A stretch of 50,661 nt of DNA, from the NCBI GenBank assembly GCA_947303855.1, contig CAMYZO010000010.1:1-50661 (forward strand). Direction: 5' to 3'. Below are positions 35,219 to 44,032 of the stretch, piece by piece; positions within the stretch are counted from its first letter, which is position 1, and every line of letters begins with the position of its first letter. The stretch comes from an uncultured Prevotellaceae bacterium (GTDB lineage: Bacteria > Bacteroidota > Bacteroidia > Bacteroidales > Bacteroidaceae). The notes below the pieces were generated by a model. It saw only the letters and a list, made by a program, of their open reading frames with translations, was not told where the DNA came from and did not search any database. A program made the position numbers and the translations under genes.

Positions 35219-36856
35219 TTATTCTGCTTTAGAGGTTCGTGGACGAAGATAAATACAGTCGAGCAACATCTCACGGGAGTAACGCGACGTCTCCAGCGGA
35301 CCAATGTTACACTTCAGCGTAAGGCTTATCTTATTGGTGCTCTGCCCGTAGTTGCTGGTGGGGAAGTGGAAGGCCTCGGCCAGCACCACGGTGTCTACCT
35401 TCACAGGGTTGCTCTGGAACGACACGTTGCCGCAGTCATAGGTCTGGTTCTTACCCTCCAGGTCGGCATAGTTGACAATGGCCTTGAACTTGCAGGGACG
35501 CAGGCGGGTCTCCTTGGGGTTGATGGCGGTCTGCGGCAGGATGACGGCGCAGACATCGTAGTCGCCGGAGAGCACGTTATCCAGACGGAAGGTAAGCTCC
35601 CAGTTGGCAGTACCGCTGGAAGCAATAATCTGCAGGAGCGCATTCTCTGAGATGCTGTCGGCCACCTGGCGGATGGCGGAGTAGCGGCAGCTCTTCTCGG
35701 AGGTGATGAGCCAGGTAGACTCGCCCTCAGTCCACAACTCCTTGAAGAAGGTCTTCGTGGGGTCGAAGGGCCACTCGTCGGTCTTGTAGAGCACGCCATT
35801 GCTGCACTGCAGCGTGCGGGCACCGTTGAGGATGCCACCAGCCTGGAAGGGCTTGTCGAACACATGGTAGACAGGCTTGCCTGACACATAGCTACGACGC
35901 CAGCTGACATAGGGCACCGACACCAGCGAGTCGTCAACGGAGTGCTGGTCGGTCATATTGAAAACGGCATCCTCGAACAGCTTGTACGTGGTATAATAGT
36001 GCTGCAGGGAGTCGCGTTTCAGATAAGATTTATCAAAGACGAAATACTCTGTCACCTTGTTCCAGGCACGTTCCCAGCCGGCAGCTGTGGGGGCTACCAC
36101 CCAGTAGGTGGAGTCCTCGGCACTCAGCAGGCCGATTCTCTCAAGCATACGGTTGCGCTCGTAGACGACAGAGTCGACATAGACGGGCACACCCTCGACA
36201 ACGCCGCTTGAAACAGATGCATCGGGGTCGAACTCGTCCCACTCATAGTGGCGCAGGGTGAGGCCGGCAGGTGTCATCTCAAGATCGTCGCAGAGAGCCT
36301 CATAGAGGTTGTAGCTATAAGGCAGTGCATGCGACACGATGTGGAGCACGCCATTCTCAGCATGCTGGTTGGCAGCGAGCACGGGCACACCTTGGATGGT
36401 TGTCTGCGTCAGTGCGGCGTTCTTGCCGTTGAGCAGGCGCATGGTCTGGGGCGTAGCCTTCAGCGAGGTGGCCATACGCGAGAGGTGGTTAAAAACAAAG
36501 GTCTTCTCAACCATGGAGTCGCCCTGGGCCGTCTCGACGAGAGCGAGCAGCGAGTCGCGGTTGAACGTACCGTTGACCGGTGCCATGACGGTGAACGACT
36601 GTCCGCCGCGTAGCAGGTCGGCATAGCTCACCTCGGTCTTGCGGTGCATGCGGAAGACGCGGGTCTTCTCAAGCACCTGACAGAAGTCTGTGAGCTGCGG
36701 GTTGGACGAGAGCTGCTCCCACAGAGCACCGCCGGCGGCACCGTCGGCAGCCGTCTCGTAGTGGTTGTCCCAGTCAGTGCAGGCGGTGAGGGCAGCGGCA
36801 GCGCCGCAGCTCACCAGACCGGCGACAATATATGACTTAAATCTATTTATCATCAT
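35219..36856 (-). CDS. Fasciclin-domain (FAS1) surface lipoprotein, third of operon
   Basis: 545 aa from the ATG pair at 36856 (MMINRFKSYIVAGLVSC, lipobox LTAC, C26); an ATG 30 nt upstream lies inside an ATGAATA repeat. FAS1 signatures: SFTVMAPVNGTFNRDSLLAL with VFNHLSRM, and a second copy with STYWVVAPTAAGW. The last ~150 residues form a beta-sandwich (WELTFRLDNVLSGDYDVC to LLDCIYLRP) that could bind glycan. FAS1 lipoproteins occur near SusCD pairs in Bacteroidetes; their exact role is not established. It sits 53 nt after the previous FAS1 gene and 3 nt before SusC, with which it may form an outer-membrane complex. Confidence 0.82.
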   Translation of the reverse strand: MMINRFKSYIVAGLVSCGAAAALTACTDWDNHYETAADGAAGGALWEQLSSNPQLTDFCQVLEKTRVFRMHRKTEVSYADLLRGGQSFTVMAPVNGTFNRDSLLALVETAQGDSMVEKTFVFNHLSRMATSLKATPQTMRLLNGKNAALTQTTIQGVPVLAANQHAENGVLHIVSHALPYSYNLYEALCDDLEMTPAGLTLRHYEWDEFDPDASVSSGVVEGVPVYVDSVVYERNRMLERIGLLSAEDSTYWVVAPTAAGWERAWNKVTEYFVFDKSYLKRDSLQHYYTTYKLFEDAVFNMTDQHSVDDSLVSVPYVSWRRSYVSGKPVYHVFDKPFQAGGILNGARTLQCSNGVLYKTDEWPFDPTKTFFKELWTEGESTWLITSEKSCRYSAIRQVADSISENALLQIIASSGTANWELTFRLDNVLSGDYDVCAVILPQTAINPKETRLRPCKFKAIVNYADLEGKNQTYDCGNVSFQSNPVKVDTVVLAEAFHFPTSNYGQSTNKISLTLKCNIGPLETSRYSREMLLDCIYLRPRTSKAE

Positions 36857-36909
36857 AATGGCTTTATTTCTATTATCATTATTCATTATTCATTAGGCCG
36901 CAGGCCGCA

Positions 36910-38910
36910 TCAGTGCTGGTCCTCGCCCTCGGGACTGCCATAGACACTCTTAGGACAGAGTTCAAGGTAGTTGAAGTTACAGTACTTTTCGGGATCGTCG
37001 AGCACCTGGCGCAGACGCAGGTAGTAGGTCTTTTCGGGATCCAGGTTCTCGGTGGCCAGTACACGGCGCGTGGGCAGGTTGAGCGCACGCAGGGCATTGG
37101 TGGTAGAGGTGCCGCCCTGATACCAGATGTCGGGACCTTTCATGAAGCCACGGTTATGAAGGGCTTTGTCCTGCATCTTGATTTCCTCAGCAGTCTGGGC
37201 GCCCTCACTACCGTCGGCAATAAAGCCGATTTCCGGGCTGGTGGGATAGATACGCATATCGACGGGGATGCCGCAAGGCACACCGTTGAGGTAGGCCTGG
37301 ATAACACCACGCTCTTCATTTGGTGTGTAACCCATACGGATTTCATAAGTACCGCGCTTAGGCACAGGCGGCAGTTTGAACGTCACGTCAAAACGTCCGC
37401 TGATGACCACCACATGGCCCATGAAGGAAGCCCACCAGATATCGTTGCCTGTGACGCCGACGAAGCTCTCCTCGCTCATGGTCCAATGCTTGGTGAAACC
37501 GCTCTTGAAACCGCGGATGGTATTACCCTCGGTGTCCTTATGGTTACGGCCGTCGCAGTTCATGAAGTCAGGACTCAAGGTAGCGGGGTCGAAACGCATA
37601 CGGCAGTTGAAGATGACGTCGCGGGTATGGGTGTCGAAGACGAGGATGTCGTCAATATAGTGGTAGTAGCCGTTGAGTGCCTGCTGGTCGGTCTTACCCG
37701 ACTCTGAGGTGGCGAGCACCTTCACGCCACGGCTCTGCTCATCGTAGAGTCTGTTCATCAGACCGCGACGGTTGATGTAGATACCTGCGGCACTGCCAGA
37801 GGGCATAGCCAGACGGACGAGGGTGCCAGGGCACATGGTCTCATAGAATTCCTCGGGATCGGCCAGCGTGGTCTTCCAGCACTGGCTGGTCAGCTCGTTG
37901 CCTACCAGGTCGTTGTACATGATGATGCGGTCCAGCAGGTGGTAGCTCACGAAACGGTTCAGCGGGTTCTTGCGGTGGGTGAAGTCGTTGTCGTAGAGAC
38001 CGGCATCCTCAGGATAGGTGGCATCATAGATACGCTTGGCATATGCCTTGAGGTCGTCAAGGTTACGGATGCCGTAACGATGGTAGACACTGTCTGGCTC
38101 GACGAATGCGGTGTACTTAAAATAGCGGTTGCTAACCCACTTGCAAAGCATGGTGGGACTACCGTTGTTAAGGCAGCGTTCCTGAGTGCCCAGGGTGACG
38201 GAGTCGATGCCGATACTGTAGTCGGCGTCCTGATAGTTGTGGAGAGAGTCTATCAGGGCCGTCTCTCTGAGGGCCTCGCTGAAGATGGTGATGGTGGAGT
38301 CCTCCTCCATCTTCTCCGGCAGGTAGTTGCTGCTTGACGAGAGCACACGGTCAACGATATGTACCACACCGTTGGTGACGGAGTCGTTGAACTCTGTCAT
38401 GCGCGAGTTCTTGTTGACGTAGTAGATAAGGCGGTTGCCATTGGTGACGTCAGAGTCGCCAGACCAACTGATGTACTGGTCGAGCATGTTCAGACCCACG
38501 TTGCCCTCAGGCACGTCGGAGGTAAAGAAAGCACCCTTGCGGATGATGTGGGTACGGGCAATAGAGTCGCAGATGGCATCGGGAATGCCGGCTACGGAGC
38601 CATAGCCGTTAAGCTCGCAATACTTTGACATGGCATCGTTGGTAGGTGCGAAGACGGTATAGCGACCGTAGGTGGTAAGCAGCGAGAAATAAGGCGTACG
38701 CTTGAGTACGGCGATGAAGTCGCTGAAGCGGTCCTGCTGCTCCATGAGGAAGGCACCGGCCGTAATCTTCTCTGAGGTGTACATGGTCTCGGGTATGTTG
38801 TCGTCGTTGTCTACACAGGAGTAGAGCATCGGCATGGTAATGAGCACCACGGCCGACAGGACTTTCACCCGGTCTCCTATCTGATGTAAAAGGATTGAAA
38901 TCTTTTTCAT
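36910..38910 (-). CDS. Fasciclin-domain (FAS1) surface lipoprotein, second of operon
   Basis: 666 aa. A lipoprotein signal with lipobox LYSC (C32) is followed by an acidic DNDD stretch, typical of surface-exported lipoproteins. FAS1 repeats: FAVLKRTPYFSLL-type helix with GRYTVFAPTNDAMSKY and VVHIVDRVLSSSS, then a second with IIMYNDLVGNELT and YYHYIDDILVFD. The C-terminal ~190 residues are a beta-sandwich (VVVISGRFDVTFKLPPVPKR ... YLRLRQVLDD) that looks like a ligand-binding module and matches the layout of the neighbouring FAS1 protein. It lies between the first SusD (39 nt) and the third FAS1 gene (53 nt). Its role is probably glycan or matrix contact at the surface, inferred from position. 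Confidence 0.82.
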   Translation of the reverse strand: MKKISILLHQIGDRVKVLSAVVLITMPMLYSCVDNDDNIPETMYTSEKITAGAFLMEQQDRFSDFIAVLKRTPYFSLLTTYGRYTVFAPTNDAMSKYCELNGYGSVAGIPDAICDSIARTHIIRKGAFFTSDVPEGNVGLNMLDQYISWSGDSDVTNGNRLIYYVNKNSRMTEFNDSVTNGVVHIVDRVLSSSSNYLPEKMEEDSTITIFSEALRETALIDSLHNYQDADYSIGIDSVTLGTQERCLNNGSPTMLCKWVSNRYFKYTAFVEPDSVYHRYGIRNLDDLKAYAKRIYDATYPEDAGLYDNDFTHRKNPLNRFVSYHLLDRIIMYNDLVGNELTSQCWKTTLADPEEFYETMCPGTLVRLAMPSGSAAGIYINRRGLMNRLYDEQSRGVKVLATSESGKTDQQALNGYYHYIDDILVFDTHTRDVIFNCRMRFDPATLSPDFMNCDGRNHKDTEGNTIRGFKSGFTKHWTMSEESFVGVTGNDIWWASFMGHVVVISGRFDVTFKLPPVPKRGTYEIRMGYTPNEERGVIQAYLNGVPCGIPVDMRIYPTSPEIGFIADGSEGAQTAEEIKMQDKALHNRGFMKGPDIWYQGGTSTTNALRALNLPTRRVLATENLDPEKTYYLRLRQVLDDPEKYCNFNYLELCPKSVYGSPEGEDQH

Positions 38911-38949
38911 TGCTTATGAATTGTTATTGGTTGCAGCAAATACATTAAC

Positions 38950-40665
38950 TTAACGCTGATACTGAGAGTCCTCGCCATTGGTGAAAGCCGAATTCTGCAC
39001 CAGCAACGGGTTCACCTTGAGCTCGTTCTTGGCATAGGGGAAGTATATGATGTTCGTGTCAGCCATCTTGATGGAAATGGCATTGGCATCCTTGCTCTCA
39101 TACTTGCTCTTGACGGCAGAGACCAGATAGGCGGTGTTACCGTCGCGGCGGGAGCGGCGCACCAGGTCGTACCAGCGCTTGCCCTCGAACATAAACTCAC
39201 GACGGCGCTCGTCGAGCACGAGGTTGGCCATCTCGTTCTTAGAGTTGATGTAGTCTTCCTTCTTCAGTGTCACGGTCAGGTTATTGGCACGCTTGTTGAC
39301 AATGTTCACCAGCTTAAAGGCCTCTTCGAAGTCGCCAGGCTGTCCGCGTTCCACCAGAGCCTCGGCCTTGATGAGCAGCATTTCAGTGAGGCGGTAGAAA
39401 ATCCAGGGGGCTGTGTTGGAGCCACGTGTGGAAGTTGTGAGCTGCAGACTGGCCTCGCTGGTGAGGTTACGCGTCTGGTAGCGTACGCTGCTCAGCACAT
39501 ACTTGCCAACATAGACGGCAGAGCCCGAAGAACGGAAGAACTCATAGAAGCGTCCGTCAGACGAGCGGTAGAGTTGATTCTTATTGGTCACCACGTTCTC
39601 CAGACTGGTGAATGTCAGTTCGTTAGCCTTCAGGCGACCGTTGGGCGTGCTGTTGCTGCCGTAGGAGTCGCGCACCCAAGCGTTGGACTGTCCCTGAGAA
39701 TTGGAGAAGTAGAGTTCGAAGATGCTCTCGAAGGAATTACCGTCGCCGAAGATGGTATTATAGGTATTACCACAGACATTGCCGCTGCCGTCGGGACTTT
39801 CCAGGATGAGGGGTATGCTGTCGATAAGCTGGATTTCCTTGATGTCACCCACGGCCTCCTTGAGTGCCTCATACTGTTCGGTCTTGTAGTCGATGACCAT
39901 GTCGGCATAGCGGATGGCGTTATCGTAGTCCTGCTTCCACAGATAGAGGTCGGCCAGCAGTGCATAGATCGCAATGCGAGTGATGCGGCTGGTATTCTCC
40001 ACGGGCAGCGAGAAGTAGCTGCCGCTGATGCGCTCCTGCTGGTAGCGGCGCACGGCATCGCCCTTGACGCTCTCCAGATTCTGGATGAGCGAGTCGAGCA
40101 CGTCATTGAACGGTGTGGCAGGCAGGATGAAGTTCTGCGTGTCGTCGATGCTGGGTTCCCGTGTGTAGGGCACGTCGCGGAAGGTACGTATCAGGTAGAA
40201 GTAGCAGAGTGCGCGCAGCGCAGACACCTCGGCCACGTCGGCCTTCATGTCAGCCTCGCTGTAGTTAGGGTCAATCTTCTGCACCTGGGGCGCATAGTGG
40301 CAGACGGTGTTGCAGCGGTTGATGCACTCATAGATTTTCGACCAGTTGCAGTAGGGGTTTGAGGGCAGGAGGTTCTCCTTGAGTATCTCGTTCACCTCAT
40401 TGGGTACGTTGGCACCGGCAAAGAGGTTATCGCTGCGCAGCTCACCCCAGAGTCCTATGCGGTTCATGGCATCGGCACTCTCAAGCGACTCATAGCAGCT
40501 GTTGCGCACGCTAATGACGTCGCCCTTCTCTGTCCAGTAGTTCTCGAGCACCACGTCGTTCATCGGCAGGATGTCGAGGAAGTCGGAGCAGCTGGTGGTC
40601 AATGTAGCCAGACCGCAGCCTGCTGCGAGGGTAAGGGCGATATTCTTAATATTCTTAGTAATCAT
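38950..40665 (-). CDS. SusD-like surface glycan-binding lipoprotein (first pair)
   Basis: 571 aa from ATG 40665; the longer reading uses a TTG within the leader repeat. The lipobox is LTTSC (C26). The SusD/RagB fold is seen in ALRALCYFYLIRTFRDVPYT, ALLADLYLWKQDYDNAIRYADM, and the C-terminal LDERRREFMFEGKRWYDLVR, a signature of the family. It caps the SusC barrel encoded 30 nt upstream. The sequence is closer to canonical SusD than its second-pair counterpart. Both SusD genes share the same N-terminal signal pattern MI(T/A)K.IK.IAL and the same heptamer leader, which suggests that at least their 5' ends were duplicated. Confidence 0.94.
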   Translation of the reverse strand: MITKNIKNIALTLAAGCGLATLTTSCSDFLDILPMNDVVLENYWTEKGDVISVRNSCYESLESADAMNRIGLWGELRSDNLFAGANVPNEVNEILKENLLPSNPYCNWSKIYECINRCNTVCHYAPQVQKIDPNYSEADMKADVAEVSALRALCYFYLIRTFRDVPYTREPSIDDTQNFILPATPFNDVLDSLIQNLESVKGDAVRRYQQERISGSYFSLPVENTSRITRIAIYALLADLYLWKQDYDNAIRYADMVIDYKTEQYEALKEAVGDIKEIQLIDSIPLILESPDGSGNVCGNTYNTIFGDGNSFESIFELYFSNSQGQSNAWVRDSYGSNSTPNGRLKANELTFTSLENVVTNKNQLYRSSDGRFYEFFRSSGSAVYVGKYVLSSVRYQTRNLTSEASLQLTTSTRGSNTAPWIFYRLTEMLLIKAEALVERGQPGDFEEAFKLVNIVNKRANNLTVTLKKEDYINSKNEMANLVLDERRREFMFEGKRWYDLVRRSRRDGNTAYLVSAVKSKYESKDANAISIKMADTNIIYFPYAKNELKVNPLLVQNSAFTNGEDSQYQR

Positions 40666-40698
40666 AACTTTCAATTTTCAATTTTCAATTTTCAATTA
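40666..40698. repeat. TTGAAAA heptamers between SusC and SusD (first pair)
   Basis: The minus strand from the SusC stop to the SusD ATG consists of TTGAAAA units, the last one TTGAAAG, as at 32021-32053. Confidence 0.85.
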
Positions 40699-43600
40699 AA
40701 ACTGAATGGTCACACTGCCGGTGAACGACTTGGAGCGCGGGGTCTGGGCGTTGTCGGTGACGATGCCCATGCCACCGTAGCCCACCTCAGGGTCGGCACC
40801 CGAATACTTGGTGAGGACAAACAGGTTGTTGGCCGATATGCTGAGACTCAGCTGCGTCAGGCCCCAGCGCTTGATAATCTTCGGGTCGAACGAATAGCTG
40901 ACCTGAGAGTAGTTCAGACGTATGAACGAGCCGTCCTCTACAAAGCGGTCGCTACCAAGATAGTTGTAGCCGGCCTGGCGCAGGGCGCGCGGTATCTCGG
41001 TGATGTCGCCCTCGACGCGCCAGCGCCAGTTGACGGCAGCACTCTGGTTGTTGTTGTCGTACATCTTCTCGGCATTCATGCGTGCAGCATTGATAATCTT
41101 GTTGCCATAGCGGAAGTTGAACTGATTGTTCCACGTCAAACGTCCGAAGTTGAGCTTGAAGCCGAAACCGCCGGTGAACTTGGGCAGTGACGAGCCTAAG
41201 TAGACGATGTCGAGCTCGTCAATCTGTCCGTCGTGGTTGATGTCCTCGTAGATGGCATCGCCGCCTCGGAACACCTTCGACTCGTCCTTGGTGCCGCCAT
41301 AGCAGAACATCATGGGGGTGGTCATGCCGTTCTCGTCGACGATGACGTTGCCGTTCTCATCGCGGGCCACGGGGGCATTGGGGCCGCTGACGCCGGGCAC
41401 CTCGACCGCCGAGTAGTCGCTATACTGATAGACACCCTTGTAGCGGAAACCGTAGATACTGCCCATGGCGGTGTTCAGCTCCACACGGGTAAGGTAAGAA
41501 CCGTTCTGGCGGTTGAACTCGCCGTTAAGAGTGGCCAGACAGGTCTCGTCCATGGCGGTAATGGTATTCTTGTTGTTAGCAAAGGTGACATTGAAGTCGG
41601 CCGAGAACTTGCCGGCCTTGATGATACGGTTGCCGTTGAGGTTGAACTCCCATCCCACGTTCTTCATGTCGCCCACATTCTGGTAGGCCAGGTTGGGATA
41701 ACCCGACGAGGTGGGAATACCGCGCCTCTCCATCAGCAGGTCGCTGGTGTACTGCCAGTACAGCTCTACGTTACCGGTGATGCGGTCGTTGAAGAATCCG
41801 AAGTCGGTACCTATGTTGTAGGTCTCCTTCTGCTCCCACTTCAGGCTTTTCATCTGGATGTTGGCCGGAGCCACACTACCGTCGTTAAGGTAGCCGGCAC
41901 CCTTGACATACTTACTGTAGAAGAGGCCCTCACTGCCGGGCTGGCGGCCTACGACACCCCAACCCGGACGGATGGAGAGCATCGAGACGAAGGGCAGGGC
42001 CTTCTGGAACCAGGGTTCCTTGCTGACATTATAGCGCAGCGAGACGGCGGGGAAGTTACCCCATCGCTGGTCATCGCCAAACTTGGTCGAGCCGTCGCGG
42101 CGTACAGAGAAGTCGACCATGTAGCGGCCCTTGTAGGCGTAGTGGGCAGAATAGGTGAAGTAGATGCTGCGCCACTGTCCGCTACCGGTAGAGAAGCTGT
42201 TACCGATAATGCCTGCAGCGGCGGTACTCTGGATGCGGCCACTGGGCAGTCCGTAGAGCGAGGTGCGCTGTGACGAGGAATTACCGCTGGTAAGCTGTCC
42301 GCGCAACATCATGGTCAGATAGTGGTCGGTATTCTTGAAGTGAGGGGTGAACGTCAAGGTGTGGGTAGTAGTTACGCCCAGACTCTTGTCGGAGTTAGAT
42401 GCCACACGGTTGGCCGTCGACTGTCTGTTGCTCGACTCGGCATCGTTCCATCCCTTGGTGCTCAGGGCCAGAGGCATATACTGGTCCTCATATTTATTAA
42501 AGATGTTGAACACAATCTTGCCCTCATAGTCCAGACGGTGGTGCTGGTCGTCGAGGCCCAGCAGACGGTAGTTGAGCTTGAACTCCGGTGTGATGTTGTA
42601 GCTCGTCTCATTGTTCTTGGCCAGATAGGCCAGGGCTACGGGATTCATGCGGTCGCGCTGGTCCTTCAGGGCCTCAGTGGCCGTGGGCAGCATGGAGTAG
42701 TACTCGTCGAGGTCGTTGCCGTAGCGGTCCTGCTCGTAGACAGAGAGGTTTGGCATACGCACGTAGGCAATACCCAGCAGGTCGCCGTTGTTCTTCTTGT
42801 TCTTGGTGTAGGTCAGGGCGATGTTGGTCTCAATCTTGATGCGGTCGCTGACAAAGTAGTCGAGGTTCACACGCGAGGTGAAACGGTCGAGCTTCTGCTC
42901 GATGATGGAGCCTGTCTCATGGTCGTAACCGGCACCGACGCGGAAGTTGGCCTTCTCACCACCACCGCTCAGGGCGAGGTAGTAGTTCTGGCGCCATCCG
43001 GTCTTCTTGACCTCGCCGAGCCAGTCGGTGTTGTTGTTATACATCTCATATTCTGAGAACGACGGGTCGTAGTTGATTTCCGGGATGTCGCTGGCGGCAT
43101 CGCTCATCTGCGGGTTGAAATACTCTTCCTTGAGCAGCATGGTGTACTCGTCACCACTCAGCATATTGTAACCCTTGGGCTGATGGGTGGCGGTGAGACG
43201 GGCACTGAAGTTGACGCGCGTCTTACCACGGGCACCGCGCTTGGTCTTGATCTCGATGACACCGTTGGAACCCTGCGAACCCCAGATGGCGGTGGCGGCA
43301 GCGTCCTTGAGCACGGAGATACTCTCAATATCCTCGGGGTTGACGTTGAGCAGCTCGGCAAACTTCTCGTCGTTGGCGTTGGAGAAGTCGAAGTTGTTGA
43401 CGTTGCTCTCCCACACGTTGCCGTCGACGACAATCAGAGGCTCGCTGCTTCCGTTGATTGACGACACACCACGAAGACGCATCGAGGTGCCCTTACCCAG
43501 GTCACCACCGGCCACAATGTCGAGACCGGCGATACGTCCCTGCAGAGCCTCGTCAACGGTGGTGAACGACAGGCCCTCGAACTCCTTCATGTCGATGCTC

Positions 43601-44013
43601 TGGCGCGAGGTCGAGATCTCATCTTCAGGGATGGCCAAACCAGAGCCTTGCGCACGCTTCCTGGCAGTGACCGTCACCTCCTTGATCTGGGTGGCGTCCT
43701 GCATCTTGATACTGAACTTGGTTTTGTTGATAGGCAATGTCTGCGACTTGTAGCCTACGTACGACACGCGCAGCTTGTCCTTGGGGTTCTTCAGCTTGAA
43801 CGAGAAGTTACCGCTCATGTCGGTCTGAGCAGAAGCCACGATACGGTTGGAGGCATCAACCTCAACGACATTGGCCATCATGACCGGACCGAAGGCATCG
43901 GTCACGGTACCACTGATGATATCGCCCGCTTTCTGCGCATAGGTATTGATAATTGACAATTGACAACCGATAATTACCAATCCCATGAATTTCAATAGTC
44001 TTTTATTCATCAT
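40696..44013 (-). CDS. SusC/RagA-like TonB-dependent transporter (first pair)
   Basis: 1105 aa from ATG 44013 (ATGATG; the next codon at 44010 is equally possible). The signal peptide is partly encoded by a TTGTCAA heptamer repeat (43944-43966), giving GCQLSIIN. Next come a carboxypeptidase-regulatory-like domain (about 35-115, ISGTVTDAFGPVMMANVV), a TonB-box-like EVTVTAR, the plug (TVDEALQGRIAGLDIV, GTSMRLRGVSSINGSSEPL, SVLKDAAATAIWGSQGSNGV) and the beta-barrel ending FTGSVTIQF. This is the canonical SusC of the locus. It imports oligosaccharides across the outer membrane with energy from TonB. It lies 19 nt after the first FAS1 gene and 30 nt before its SusD. Confidence 0.95.
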   Translation of the reverse strand: MMNKRLLKFMGLVIIGCQLSIINTYAQKAGDIISGTVTDAFGPVMMANVVEVDASNRIVASAQTDMSGNFSFKLKNPKDKLRVSYVGYKSQTLPINKTKFSIKMQDATQIKEVTVTARKRAQGSGLAIPEDEISTSRQSIDMKEFEGLSFTTVDEALQGRIAGLDIVAGGDLGKGTSMRLRGVSSINGSSEPLIVVDGNVWESNVNNFDFSNANDEKFAELLNVNPEDIESISVLKDAAATAIWGSQGSNGVIEIKTKRGARGKTRVNFSARLTATHQPKGYNMLSGDEYTMLLKEEYFNPQMSDAASDIPEINYDPSFSEYEMYNNNTDWLGEVKKTGWRQNYYLALSGGGEKANFRVGAGYDHETGSIIEQKLDRFTSRVNLDYFVSDRIKIETNIALTYTKNKKNNGDLLGIAYVRMPNLSVYEQDRYGNDLDEYYSMLPTATEALKDQRDRMNPVALAYLAKNNETSYNITPEFKLNYRLLGLDDQHHRLDYEGKIVFNIFNKYEDQYMPLALSTKGWNDAESSNRQSTANRVASNSDKSLGVTTTHTLTFTPHFKNTDHYLTMMLRGQLTSGNSSSQRTSLYGLPSGRIQSTAAAGIIGNSFSTGSGQWRSIYFTYSAHYAYKGRYMVDFSVRRDGSTKFGDDQRWGNFPAVSLRYNVSKEPWFQKALPFVSMLSIRPGWGVVGRQPGSEGLFYSKYVKGAGYLNDGSVAPANIQMKSLKWEQKETYNIGTDFGFFNDRITGNVELYWQYTSDLLMERRGIPTSSGYPNLAYQNVGDMKNVGWEFNLNGNRIIKAGKFSADFNVTFANNKNTITAMDETCLATLNGEFNRQNGSYLTRVELNTAMGSIYGFRYKGVYQYSDYSAVEVPGVSGPNAPVARDENGNVIVDENGMTTPMMFCYGGTKDESKVFRGGDAIYEDINHDGQIDELDIVYLGSSLPKFTGGFGFKLNFGRLTWNNQFNFRYGNKIINAARMNAEKMYDNNNQSAAVNWRWRVEGDITEIPRALRQAGYNYLGSDRFVEDGSFIRLNYSQVSYSFDPKIIKRWGLTQLSLSISANNLFVLTKYSGADPEVGYGGMGIVTDNAQTPRSKSFTGSVTIQF
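43944..43966. repeat. TTGTCAA heptamers within the SusC signal-peptide codons
   Basis: On the minus strand: two TTGTCAA units and one TTATCAA in tandem, in frame, encoding CQLSIIN inside the signal peptide. The same heptamer style lies just upstream of the ATG (44014-44045: TTGAGAA, TTGATAA, TTGAAAA). Confidence 0.75.
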
Positions 44014-44032
44014 AATGCTCAATTTTCAATTA